Shown piece by piece: positions 12,744 to 24,818 of a stretch of DNA of 64,000 bases (position 1 is the stretch's first letter; each line of letters opens with the position of its first letter). A program made the translations under genes and the position numbers. This DNA comes from Anoplolepis gracilipes (Eukaryota > Arthropoda > Insecta > Hymenoptera > Formicidae). Below the pieces are notes generated by a model. The model saw only the letters and a program-made list of their open reading frames with translations. It was not told the origin of the DNA and did not search any database. Where the stretch lies: contig NC_132981.1 in assembly GCF_047496725.1 (NCBI RefSeq), positions 5,608,001 through 5,672,000 of the forward strand, given 5' to 3'.

Positions 12744-15700
12744 TAATCTGACATTTTCGACGTGATAAATCTCATAATATTCCACATGTTGGCTGGTTCG
12801 CAAAAAAACATAGATCTAATGAACACTGTTCATTATAGTTTGCTCGTTATAGCTTGAAGAACCACAGACTTAATAATCTGCCTCGTAGTACGAAGAATAA
12901 AAGGGCTCCGTCGAATAAGAGCACCTGTCTCGGATGATCCATTTCGCCATTATCTAATTATTATAGGAAAGAAAAGTGCTTTTTCTCTATAACAGAAAGA
13001 TAAAGAGGGAGTAATAATATAATGCAAAATACTGCAAAGTCCGTGTGCATGCAAAATTTTAGTTAATATTTGTATCTACATATGTTAATTCACGATTTTC
13101 CGTAAATTCGGACAGAATACGTCTCTCGGTAGATGAAAATGGATTGACGTTCACTTTACATCTCCGACAGGCGGAAACCGCAAGCGGAATGCAACGAAAT
13201 CGTATTCCTCTTATGTAGGTGGTGGCGGAACAAAGTCAAGCGCTCGAAAATGCAGTAACTTTCCTCCAAACGACATGGGGCTCGTGAAATATAAGGCTAT
13301 TCTAGCAACGACAACAGCACTCGGTACCGAGGTTATCGAGAAGTCAGCGGACCGTTTGTTAAACTTTACCTACGCACGCGGTACATTTACTTCGTCTTTC
13401 TCTTCTTTTTTCTTTATCACTTGCGCCAAGTTGATGTTGAATTTAGTTTGCGTCCGCCTCGTTACATTCATTCGCATTTACAAGATAAGAGTAACAAATT
13501 TGTTAAATTATAAACGTTGTTTCTCTTACAATACGTATACATATTTACAAAAGACCCTGTGACCTTTCTTCCGATGAAATAAAATTGTAATTTACGGTAG
13601 AATAAATTCTTGTCTCGCGGTTATGCATCGATTGCGTAAGTATTATAGAACGAAAACTTTTTACAGCTTATTTTACAATTTATATTCAGAAATTTTACAA
13701 TTTATATTTAACGTTTCAATGATTATTTATATTGATGAAAATGAGACAATCTTACTCCCTTATAAATTTTACAAAGATATGAAAATTTGCCCAATATTCG
13801 TGCAACACAAAGGACGTCGTTCATGAGTTTTGCAATCTTTTGAGAGCATTCTGTTTGACGCGATTCTTTCGGGCATCTCGGATTACAAAGACGTATGTTA
13901 TAATAAAACGAGCATTGTAGCCAAGACAGGTATACGCGTTAACAATAGATGCTACTTTGCTTGATGGAAAGACTAGTCGTTCATCCATCCATCTCAGATA
14001 CCATAAAATCCGATTCCGTCCATCGTCGTTTCTCTTACAAACGTTACTCTCTCGCTCGCTTGAAAACGAGACTAATAGTTCGGGAAGAACGCTGTCCGGT
14101 CTTAGAATTTTTGTGGAAAGAAATCTTGTCTCGGACGCGCGCGTTTGATATGAATACGATGATGTCTCGCGAGTACTTCCAACTATCACAAGCGGCCGAT
14201 CGATATGTCACTGCTTGAAACCGCGACAAGTTGCCCTGGCACTTGCCAAACCCTCTTCGTTTCCTCCCTCCCGCCCTCCATATCCACATTCTTCCCCGCG
14301 GAATTGAAATTCTTGAGGTGTCAGAAACGTACGATCAAGCGATGAACATTCTGGAAATGCAGAAAAGAATCTAAAGATCCGTTCATAATACATGAGCATT
14401 TCGCGCGCCGCCTTTTATCTTTGGGAACGGATGCGGAAACGCAGAACGTCGCTGAAAAAGAGACAATAAAAAGAAAAAAAAGTATATATATATATTGTAT
14501 CGCGTTGCAACGTGGGTTTATTTCTGTCACGCGGCCAGACTTGAAACTTAGTGTTGCTTACCGAGGCGAGAGAAAAGCTGGAAAGCACGCGAAGTGAGAA
14601 TTGTTGCGCAAAACGATAGTGAGAACACGCCGTCTTACAATTTCCTCGTGCTTAGCGGAGGAGAAAAAAAGGAACGATATGATACGAAAACGGAGAGAAG
14701 AGATGGAGAAAAAAAAAAGCAATGGACCGTAAATATCTCGCTAATCTTGAAGAATCAGATACATTCCGCGAGATGGAATCGAGATGACAAAAAACTCAAA
14801 GTCAAAGTCTGATATATCGTTGGTTTTTATTCCTCGATAATTCAACGATCGTTTTTCTCGTATATTCTCACATAATTCAAGAATCTGACGTTATAATAAA
14901 CGCTAGTCTTCGCGATTCGCCCTCTAATATACACAGTCGAAAGGTATCGCGTCGCACACTATACGTAAAACAAACTGTGCAACGAATTACATGTCCTACT
15001 TTGGATACAACTTGAATTTGCAATAAGCGCCGGTCTCGTTTTGCACTCTATTCCCGTCCGCTCGTTACGCCAATCTTACTTTTCGACCGCACACGCTACC
15101 TTCTCCATCGCCTTTTCTTAGAGGAGCGGTAACAATTCGAGATGAAAATAGTATAATGGCGAATATGCTCCGTCACTGGAACTGGCTTTTCCGTTTTATT
15201 GTTCATACACGCATTTTCTTCTCTGCTGAGCGAGGAGATATTCTCAAGTCATGCTATTATATAATGACACGCGGGCTTAGAGTCCTTAAAGCGGAATAAA
15301 CGTTTTGCTTGAAAGTCACTTTGGTTTTCACCTCAAAATCCATTATTAACGTTACCTTCCTATCTTCATATTTTTACATATTTGATGCGCAAGAATTCGT
15401 GAACACGCAGGCGCGTCTCCTTTAAATCCTCCGAAGACATGTGTCTCTGACGTTATTCAGCAAAATCAGAAAAAGCTGTAGTAATAAATTACGAGCATAA
15501 TACAGCTTATCGACGAGCTTTAAAACACATATTATGTAGGAAAGAAATTTTATTTTATATAAACACAAAATTTTGTATCTTAGTTTTTTCCAAAGAATTA
15601 AATGTAATAATGCACGCATATTATACGTAAACTGCGAATAATTTTTTTTATAAAAATTTTTCAAATTCTCTCTTCACGGATACTTTATTTTTTCGAGAAT

Positions 15701-16628
15701 TAACTGTTAAATTACTTTTATTCATGATGAAAAAATTCTTGTATTTTTAAGACGTAACGATGGCAGTAGAGATTACATTCAGACTCTATTTCAGTCAGTG
15801 ATTACGCGGTTCCGGGAAAACGTGTAATTTCATGATTTAACATATAAATTGGAATTAGACAAGAATCAACGCATTGATATCTCTACCGCGAGATGAGGTC
15901 GACCGATTGACAATTGGACTTTCTATGTTGATCGAATAGTTCAATCTGCTTCATAAAGCACGAATCTGCATAGTTCTGCAATATTCAATCGCAGTAGATT
16001 TAAATACATCGTATATATTCAGGAAATACACTTTGAAGAATTTCCTCAAGCGAAATTAGGTTGCTGCAATGGCGACACTTGAGACAGTGTTCGCTGACTT
16101 AATACCGGCAGCATTACGTCGAGAAGAATTTTAAGCGACCAGCTCGCAAAGGTTAATATTTTATCACTCTTGTACAAACATCTAGCGCGGAATTTAAGAA
16201 GAAAGCTGAGAAAAATTTTATTAACTTCCTGAGTGTGTTACACAAGTGAAGACGCGAAAAAATTCGAGAAATAGTATATTCGCCTTTCGAAAAACGTAAG
16301 AGGAAAGATATCACAAGACCAACATATCATTTGACTTTTAAATTCTAATTTTCAAGTGTTTAGAATATACTTGTCAAAGAAGCTTACAAAAAAGAAATTT
16401 CGAATTTTAAAAAATAACTCGGTATACAAGACGATTTCGTATATTAATCAATAAACTATGCTTACAATAAATAAATTGTCAAGAATCCGATTTAGATCAG
16501 TTATGATAAAGTGTGACACACTCAGTCGCTGGGAAATAAGCGTATGTCGATTTTCGTGCTTTTCCTCTCACGAATGCCATTCTTTTTCAGTTTTTCCTTC
16601 CTTTCCTCGACGATCTTGATTCTTACAG

Positions 16629-16925
16629 CGCAGTTCCTTTCTCGGCATGGCGAATGCACACAGATCGGAGTCCGGTCGCCTTGTATATCCATACACGTAT
16701 GTTAATGCAAAACGGGGGATGTGCAACGAGATGCGGCACGCTCTTAATACGATTAGCCCCGCGGTAATGGAGTACGCGAGAGCCGCTGGGTTGTTGGCGG
16801 AGTGGCGCCTGATCGTGTTATCAAGACACTGTCAATACTTCCCGAAGCAGTCGAAGTGCCGCGAAAGCCGCTGGTCGCAAAGAGAAGACGTTTCTCTGGT
16901 GCATCGCATCGGCACAGGAATATAC
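16629..16925 (+). other. Exon-like open stretch, unrecognised (candidate exon)
   Basis: A long pyrimidine tract ending in TTCTTACAG precedes position 16629, and a consensus donor GTAAGT starts at 16926. Between them a reading frame from ATG 16647 stays open for exactly 93 codons, in phase 0 at the donor, and would continue through the donor to a stop near 17100 (151 codons in all if unspliced). The encoded residues are basic and Cys/Arg-rich, and I recognise no domain, signal peptide or membrane segment. The section is more CpG-rich than its flanks. It could be an exon of a plus-strand lncRNA or small gene, or chance. No function is proposed. Confidence 0.2.
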
Positions 16926-17425
16926 GTAAGTTATTACAGGGTGCGACAAAGTACGCAATATAATATCCCGCGTTGGGATAATATTATATATTATTTAATT
17001 CGTCATTACAATCCAATCGGCAATACAGTTGATGATAATTTCGTTAATTTTTATGTTAATGGCATCCTTGTCACGAGAACTCAAATTTGTATGCATGATT
17101 AAATGTTAATTTATTGCCAATTTGTCACTTTAATCCCAAATTTGTTGTTCCTATTAATTATTAATAGAAAATCGATATTAATGACACTGACTTGATGACA
17201 TTACGCTAGCGTCCCTAAATCCAAAAAATACAGCAAATAATAAATAAAAAATTAATTATCCGATATTATTGCTACTTACTTTTTTAATAATATAATCAAA
17301 TATTATTGCTATTATTGCTGCTTAAAGATACTAGAAATAGATTTCAAAAATATTACATATCATATAAACGTAATATTAAATATTAAATTATATAATATTA
17401 AATATTAAATATTACATTTAATAAC
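16926..17425. other. AT-rich stretch with a small inverted repeat
   Basis: CAGGGTGCGACAAAGTAC at about 16938 resembles a transposon end. It is followed by an inverted repeat, TAATATCCC paired with GGGATAATATTA, at about 16961-16987. I found no matching second end downstream. The rest is AT-rich and shows no gene. Confidence 0.3.
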
Positions 17426-17620
17426 GTAGGAAAGAGGATAATTATTTCATTACGTTAAATAAGTTTCCGGCCTGCAAATTGCTCTATCACATCACAAATT
17501 CAAAAACTGTGCGGTTAAAGTTGCAAAAAAAAAAAAAACGTTTTAAATGTATTTTATTATGTTATGACGTGTATGATATGTTGAAGACATTTTATTGCGA
17601 CCAAAATAAAACGTAATATT
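17426..17620 (+). repeat. Diverged direct repeat, copy A
   Basis: About 195 bp, with recognisable blocks in order: ATTATTTCAT, AAATTGCTCTATCACA, GTGCGGTTAAA, TGTATTTTAT, GTTATGACGTGTAT and ACATTTTATTG. The same blocks recur in the same order at 18889-19090. It has no coding potential and its family was not recognised. Confidence 0.75.
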
Positions 17621-17777
17621 TTTTAAATCTATTTCTAATATCTTTAATATACGTAATAGTACAGAAGATTAAAATCATATAATTGCTAAGTAAGTAAGAA
17701 ATTCAATATCTAAGAAAGTAGAAAGTTCAATATCAATCTAAAGTAGGAAGAACAATATCACTTTGATCAAATAGTTT

Positions 17778-17850
17778 TTCGAATTTATTGTTATCGAAAT
17801 AAGCTTAAATATCCTTTCGAATTTATTGCTCATGAAATAAGCTTAAAAAT
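17778..17850 (+). repeat. Imperfect tandem duplication, about 37-bp unit
   Basis: Two adjacent units share TTTCGAATTTATTG and GAAATAAGCTTAAA with a few differences between them. It lies between the two copies of the diverged direct repeat. Confidence 0.7.
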
Positions 17851-18650
17851 TTATTGAGAATACCTAAAAGTAAATTATATGCAATTATTTAGTATTTACA
17901 ATGTTTTTTTCGAAATGTTTCTCGAGATATATTAATATTGAATTTATTACTCATTATTGAACTTAAAAAATGATTAAATGTTAAGTAGTAGTTTGCCGTA
18001 TAAGAATAAAATATGTTTAACAAAATTAATTATTGTTTCTTTTTTAATTAATTTTTTAAAATATTTCTGAATTAATTGTTAAAATAACTAAAAATGAGCG
18101 AGTAATTAATTTCATATGATAACATGTAATAACATATAATAAATTAATAGAATTGTAAATTGCTAATCTCATAATTAATAATTATTTGCTGATGTCTTTT
18201 TTAGGCCCCCTCTCTTCTTCTCTTGTTTATCCTTTAGCACTTCTCACAAAACACGATTAATTATAATCGCACCCACACTAATCACCAGAATATGATAGTA
18301 CTTTACCTAACACTTTCGACATAATGTACATATAATACTGTATTTTCTAATATAAATTATGTATATTTAAACGTATAGGGTCAATAATGACTGTACTTAT
18401 TAATTAAATACAGTGACGTTCAAATCGTTACGTTTCATAATCACGGTATTAAATTTGCGTTATAATGATAGAGAATTTGAAAATTACATTGGCAATTTTA
18501 CTCTGATACTTCACATTAATACTATATGAATAATGATTGAGGTGTGATAATTCCAAAAGTTAATTAATAAATCACACAGCTTAATAATTGTCAATTTTAA
18601 TAATCGCAAAGATTGATTCTATTTTCAGAGATAACATGACGAAATACATA
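17851..18650. other. AT-rich noncoding stretch between the direct repeats
   Basis: AT-rich and without recognisable genes. It lies between copies A and B of the diverged direct repeat and could be the interior of an old mobile element, but no coding remains were seen. Confidence 0.4.
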
Positions 18651-18768
18651 ACGTCTCATGACGTTTCTTGCTTATTCAAGTCTCGCCGCTTGCGCTTGAG
18701 TGACAATAACAGCGCCCTACTGTTGTCATTCACAGTGAGACGTGAGACTTGAGAAAACGTCGCGAGGC
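18651..18768. repeat. Imperfect inverted repeat (hairpin), about 118 bp
   Basis: Nested complementary arms: GACGTTTC...TTCAAGTCTC (18660-18684) pairs with GAGACTTGAGAAAACGTC (18744-18761), and GTGACAATAACAG (18700-18712) pairs with CTGTTGTCATTCAC (18720-18733). ACGTCTCA (18651-18658) also matches TGAGACGT (18736-18743). The loop is CGCCCTA. It could be a MITE remnant or a transcribed hairpin; there is no direct evidence of transcription. Confidence 0.6.
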
Positions 18769-18888
18769 ACTCCGTAATATTACTTCTCTTAACGCGATCA
18801 TTTTCTACGATTGTTAAAATTAGCAGTTACACAATTTAATAAAGGAACTTAAAAGAAATCTTTTAAAAAAATAACCTTTTCTTGAACA

Positions 18889-19090
18889 CAAGAAAGATGA
18901 TGATTATTTCATCATGCTAAATACATTGCCGGATACAAAATTGCTCTATCACACTACAAATTTAAAAAATGTGCGGTTAAATTTTTTTGTAAAAAAAACT
19001 TTTTTAATGTATTTTATCATGTTATGACGTGTATTTTATTACGTATGACATATTAGAGACATTTTATTGTAACCGAAATAAAATATTGTT
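18889..19090 (+). repeat. Diverged direct repeat, copy B
   Basis: About 202 bp, collinear with copy A at 17426-17620. Shared blocks include AAATTGCTCTATCACA, GTGCGGTTAAA, GTTATGACGTGTAT and ACATTTTATTG. Scattered substitutions and small indels show the duplication is not recent. Confidence 0.75.
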
Positions 19091-19310
19091 AAAACTCCTG
19101 TCAACCATCAAAAAAGTTTTTCGCAAAATTTGATAGATTTAATTGCCTAGTTCATAACTTTTTCGTAACACATTTTATATTTAATCATAAATATCTTATT
19201 AACCATAAGTAATACAAAAAAATTATATTCTGTTTCTTGTACTTTTTTTCGTTGAATTATGTTATCAATCTACACGATTAATTTTTATGATTATAACGTC
19301 TCAATCATAT

Positions 19311-20567
19311 ATTAACAGGGTGTTTACTCTCTGGAAAAACATGAAAAACCAGGAATAGTCAGAGATTTTTTATACTCGGGAGTATCAAAGGAGAGATCTA
19401 ACAATCGTAATTTTGTCGGAAATGGTTTGTTCAAGTAATTGCGAGGGAGGAGAAGGGGAGCGAACATCGTGCGCGAACGAGTGTCGGGATGAGTGCGGAA
19501 TTGAGAAGGCGGACGTTCGTTTCATTATACATATCTATTAATCCGCAAAAAAGTCTATTAACATATCGATTTTTTTTATACGTATAACGCGCTGTGCGCG
19601 GTGGTTCTGTTATTTCGTACGACGACATGTAAGCGGGAAAGTATCGATCCGACATAGATTTCGTGTATCAATAAATGTAATATGTATTGAAATCAGGAAT
19701 GTCGTGAGAAATGTCGCCAAAGTGTTTTGTGAATGTGAAGATGCATCAACGAAGAATTAGAAGAAGACGAGCAGACTTGGAATGGCATCGGACTTTGTGG
19801 GAACAATCAGATAATTTATTACTATTATTATTATTCGCGCAATTAATTTTTTGCCGCCGTTATTGCATAGCATACTTCGTGTAATTCCATTTGGGTGTGT
19901 GTGAATCTGTTGTCTCACTTCGGAAACTTATTAATTGAGTTGAGTGTTTTGGCTTTATTTTTTAATAATTCTAGAATTCTTGATAAATAGATTAAACAAA
20001 TAGTGCTGGCCATTAAAAAAATGAGCCGAGAAAAAATCGGAACAAACTGATTGTGAAACGCCAGGTTCACGCTGCATCTCACTTTGTCCTTTGACAATTT
20101 TTTTAACTTTCTTGCCGAATTTTAAACACTTGAGAATGCTGCAATAGTTCTACAAAAATTTTTATATATGCGTAAAAATTATTAGAATATTATTTTAGAT
20201 AATTATATAAATTAGATCGTCCAAGACCCTGGACGTAAATGAGATTCATGTTATACTGGCGTTTCGATATCTAATTTGTTTAATAAATATTCTAACAATT
20301 TAGAATAATTATAAATGAAAAATTATCTTATGAAAGTTATTCAGTTTTTTAGTTACATTTATAAATCTAAGATTGAAACTTAAGAGACTTCGTGTTTCCC
20401 TTCGTATGAATGAAAAACATTAAAAAATGCATGTAATAAAAAAAAATTTGTTATAGAAAAAATCTTGAAACTATTCTTTTTACTTGGAATTTTGAATACA
20501 AATACCTGGAAAATCAGCGACTTTTCAGGGAATTTTTTTACAAGATTTGAATAAACAACCTGATTAA
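19311..20567. mobile_element. Nonautonomous DNA transposon, CAGG(G/T)TGTTTA termini, 5-bp ATTAA target duplication
   Basis: The element proper spans 19316-20562 (1247 bp). The left end reads CAGGGTGTTTACTCTCTGG and the right end, reverse-complemented, reads CAGGTTGTTTATTC, giving short imperfect terminal inverted repeats. Subterminal motifs of the type CTGGAAAA(C/T) and CAGGGAA/CAGAGA recur near both ends. The direct repeat ATTAA flanks it exactly (19311-19315 and 20563-20567). The interior has only short open frames (for example 74 codons on the minus strand at 19431-19655) and no recognisable transposase, so it appears nonautonomous. The terminal motif resembles a dispersed arthropod repeat I have seen, but I cannot name the superfamily. 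Confidence 0.7.
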
Positions 20568-23376
20568 TTCGCATAATATCACATAACATGGTGCAGTATT
20601 AGAATAAAGTTGATATGACTTTTAAATTTATTAATCATTAATAAAATATCGCGGATGTATAAAACGCATTGACTCAAGCGTCATTGTAATATGTAAAAGC
20701 ATTTAATTAATAAATATTGTACGTTACTGTATAATATATATTTATAACCTATATTATATATAATCTATATTTTTTAATATGTATTATAAAATAAGGTGCA
20801 TGTTATGTAGAGAATTACTATATTAAGTGCCGCCCAATTATTCTATTCCGTTGTGCACACGTGATTAACTATAATTAATGTGCTTTTGCGAGTTAGTAAA
20901 AAAACAACCAAGGATCAACAAAGAACAGTAACGAAGCAAGTCTGAGGTGAACAACTTTATAACTTTGTTAATTTATTACTTGATACTTGTAAAAAGATTT
21001 AATCGCTCAATTACACAGTAATTTTAAGTCTTTAAAGTAGTAATTTACTTAGCGAAAAATTTAAAATCAAAATTGAAAAACATGCAATTAATTATATTAA
21101 TTACTCTTTTTCAATGATTCTTGAAATTTTATATTTTGCAAGCAAAATAAATATGGAATTAGAATAGTAAGTTAATAATAAAAAAGCCACATATTAATTA
21201 GATATTAATTATATATGTATAATAATTGTGTTATATATTCGAATTTGATTTTTCGTGGTGAAAAGTGCCAAAGATCTGATAATGATTCACAGAAGAAACG
21301 CGAGAGTTACATATGTATTAAGCGCAGTGACTTTCGGTTTTGTCATTACAACGACTACGTAAAGCTGTTTTGAATGAATTGGTTGTCATCGACGGCCTGT
21401 CAATACGAAATTTTCAATTTTTCAATATCATCTTTACTATAATGATAAAGGACGTTGCAAGCGCTAATGAGTTATAAAAGCACGAAGTGGTCGAGAATTT
21501 CTTCCGAGAAAGTCACGAAATACTGATAAAAGCGATAGACTTATTCTTAGATGGGGCTTGCATTCGAAATTTTTTACGTGGCAATTTTCAGATAATAATT
21601 TAGATTCTTTAAGAGTGAAAACTGAAACTTGAACAAGAATAATTCCAAATAACGATGTTAACACATGTGCATGGAAATGAAATTAGAAATAGAATTGAAA
21701 TTGAATTTTTCCCTTACAGGAATTTACACGACTCAATTAAATAATGTCATTTGCTCCGACGTTGGTTTGAAATTCATTTTGGAACATGAAATATTTCTCA
21801 AAAATAGAGTTTGCGTGACGATATTTTTTTGACGTGAATCAAAAACATTTTAATAAAAAATGACTATCAACTACTACTAATAAAACTAACCAGCTGATAA
21901 TAATATCTCAAAATGATAAGAAAATTAAAAGAGCGCGACTTGTCATTTACTTCCATAAGAAGTTTCAAAAGAGAAGAAAAAAAAGTAAAAAAAAGCTTTA
22001 GTAAGTTAAAATTAAAGAAACGCTTTTATTTTAATTATATCTCTGGTTATATGTATAATTAACTTGTTTCATTAATTGTCGAATCATACGATTCACTTGA
22101 AAATAATTCAATCTTGTCTCTGTTTGTTCCATTATAACGCACAATTCTCGAAATATTAGTGAATGTAATCATAGTTATAATTGTTGCTAATGAATTTTGC
22201 ATTACCGCTAAAGCATGTAAAACATTACTCTGAATAAATGTACAACACAAATGGGATGCTCATCGCAGTTGACATAAATAAAATAACGAGGCAAAACAAT
22301 CTCTCTTCTCTCGTACATTATAAAGTCACATTACGTTAATTACCGAGCTTCACGATGCTGGTGTCAAGATGCTTTATGACCGTAGTCATTCAGAATCGAT
22401 CGAGTCACCCTGACCTGCGGGCGATGATTAACGAAGAGGGATAATCGCTCCTTCGATTTGTGCATCTCATTTACATTGATAGATTTGCGCATCGCACTGG
22501 CTAATAGAGAAATCTGAATTAGACAAATTATGGCATCATATAACAGAGAGAAAAAAATGAAAAAACTCTATGTGTGTAGGTTCATCTTACAATTCTCCTC
22601 CGTGTATCCGACATCGTAAAATTTTATAGGAAATTCACGGATTTCCGAAGGGCTGCACATGCGAGACGAGATTCTTCTTCCATTCAACGGGCCTGCATTT
22701 ATGATGCTTGGTAAGCATAATTTCTGCCACGTAATATGCGCGAAAGTGCATACAAGGAATATTATGTTTGGCTGGAATTACGGAAGAGCTCTTACGACAC
22801 TGCATTTACTCGAACTAACCAGATTGGAAATAGTATTTGGCACGAAGCGATTAAGCCTTGTGAATATAATAATAATAGCGGACATTAATATACCTATCTC
22901 GTTAAAAATCTCGTTTTATCTAACGATACAGAATTTTTTTAATAACTTTTCAACGTTATTATTATTAACGTAAATTTGACAGAAAATCTTCATCGAAAAA
23001 ATTCTTATTGTGTTTTACGTTAAAAACGATCTATTTTCTATTAATTTTGAAACGCGCAGGCTTGTAATTTACCACAAAAAAAACATTGACTTTCTCTCAT
23101 ACGGCCGTAAAAATCCGTTTATTTGCGATAATGCATATTCATGCCCCGGCCTACGCGTGCCCCAGCAAACGGAAATGACATTTAAATGAGAAGTTACTAT
23201 GACCCGTTACTATCGCCCTAGTAGCTTATGAGTAAATAAACGAGAATGCGGGAAAACTACATATATGTAGAACTGTAAACTCATGGTATCCACCACGGGG
23301 AACAGCAGCTTCGCAATATGAGTAGCGGAGCGATTTTGCCGCCGATGGCGTAAAGCTTCGATCATCATCCTATAGT

Positions 23377-23428
<52 letters not shown>

Positions 23429-24561
23429 CTCGCAAAAACATCTCCCAGTGGAGCTGTAGCCCACGTATACGTAGTTGTTCGTCCTTCATATGATGGAGCT
23501 CTCTTCCCTTTAGAAACTGCGGTCTCTAACGCGCATAGTTACACGGCTATTGTAACGCTGCGACTCTCCATTGTATTTCTCCTGTACTTGCGTAGCTCAA
23601 AAGCTGCCTTCTCCCGATTGCAAATTCTTCGATGCAAGTTTACATTGACATGCATACACATATGTATCTGCTGGATGGATAACAGCTTTTGAAATTATGA
23701 AATGATATGACAAGGAACAGGTAGTTATTTCTTTTGTCACACACATTAAAGTATTTAATAAAATAGATACGTGTATTAAATGTTTGATTTTGAAGAATGT
23801 TTGATATTTATAAAATTGCATAAACATAGATGTTATCACTATAATGCAGAAGTTATACATATGCAATATTTAATGCTTTTACAATGAATATTACATTTAT
23901 TAGACATTAATATATATTACATTAATATATATTAATCTGCAATTAATATTACAATTAATATTACAATTATTATATTTACAATTCGAATGACGGCTTTTGA
24001 TACTTAAAATAAAATTTGATAAAAAAATTAAATTATTGAATAATCTAGTTAATTACTAGTTTAATATTTTAAAATACTACTTATGATATGCTGCAATATT
24101 TGTATTTATAATAAATATTACAGTGTAAATATATTAATATAAAATATAAATAAAGTCATTCCATTTCAAATGGTATCCAAAATCATAATGCATATTATAT
24201 ATCCATATCATAATGCATATTATATATCCAAGTATTATACACATAATTACAGTCATATTGTATATATGTAATCACTACTTTAGAAATGTTAAATTGTTAA
24301 GTAATTTAATCGTTACATAAAAAATATTGAAAAATATTATTTAAATTAAAACTATAATTGCAATATTGTTCTCATTATAAATATTGTAAATATATAGCTC
24401 TAGCATAATACTAGCTTCTGTATATTGTCACAATAATATTAACACTTGAGTAATTTTGATTGCTCCTGGATGACTGATTCTGACTGTTTATGCATGATAA
24501 AAATCGGAATAAGACATTTTCATATTTTATTCAACATATATCATATAATATTTTATATATA
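20568..24561. other. Noncoding stretch, mostly AT-rich
   Basis: No supported gene. It contains a long GT microsatellite at 23375-23426 and a 25-bp tandem duplication near 24182-24230 (unit contains ATAATGCATATTATATATCC). The plus-strand open stretch at 22659-22973 has no domain and no clear splice context. Confidence 0.55.
23375..23426. repeat. (GT)n dinucleotide microsatellite
   Basis: About 26 GT units with a single A interruption near 23381. It is long enough to be highly polymorphic. The His/Thr and Val/Cys runs in the overlapping frames are artefacts of this repeat. Confidence 0.95.
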
Positions 24562-24818
24562 CAGGGTGTCTGGTAATTGGTGAAAAACCTGCTAATTGCA
24601 GATTCTTGAGATCATTTGGAATCGATTTTTTTTCAGCGAAAATATCGAGAGATGTCATCATTTTTTGCAAGTTTCCAATTTTTCTCATTATATATCTTTG
24701 TAATTAAGTTTTAAATTAAAATTCTAGTAGAGTAAACTTTATCTAATTAACTAAAGAATGTAGTTTTGGTAATTTTTTAACTTTAAAAAGTTTAGTTTTG
24801 CGAAAAGCGCTTTTTTCC
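24562..24818 (-). mobile_element. CAGGGTGTC foldback element, truncated copy
   Basis: It starts next to TA (24560-24561) with CAGGGTGTCTGGTAATTGG and is collinear with the reverse complement of the complete copy at 38597-38970. Shared features include GTGAAAAACCTG, TTGCAAGTTTCCAATTTTT, CTAGTAGAGTAAAC and the ACTAAAGAATGTAGTTTTGG block. Similarity stops near 24818, so about 115 bp, including the second terminal inverted repeat, is missing. Confidence 0.7.

Larger units (their letters stand above)
10801..16628. other. Mixed-composition noncoding stretch with simple repeats
   Basis: This alternates AT-rich sequence with CpG-rich patches (about 11640-11720 and 13900-15200). Overlapping open stretches on both strands around 13821-14530 show no domains and are probably compositional. 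It includes a 28-T run (12012-12039) and an ATAC tetranucleotide repeat (12717-12743). No gene is supported. Confidence 0.5.
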
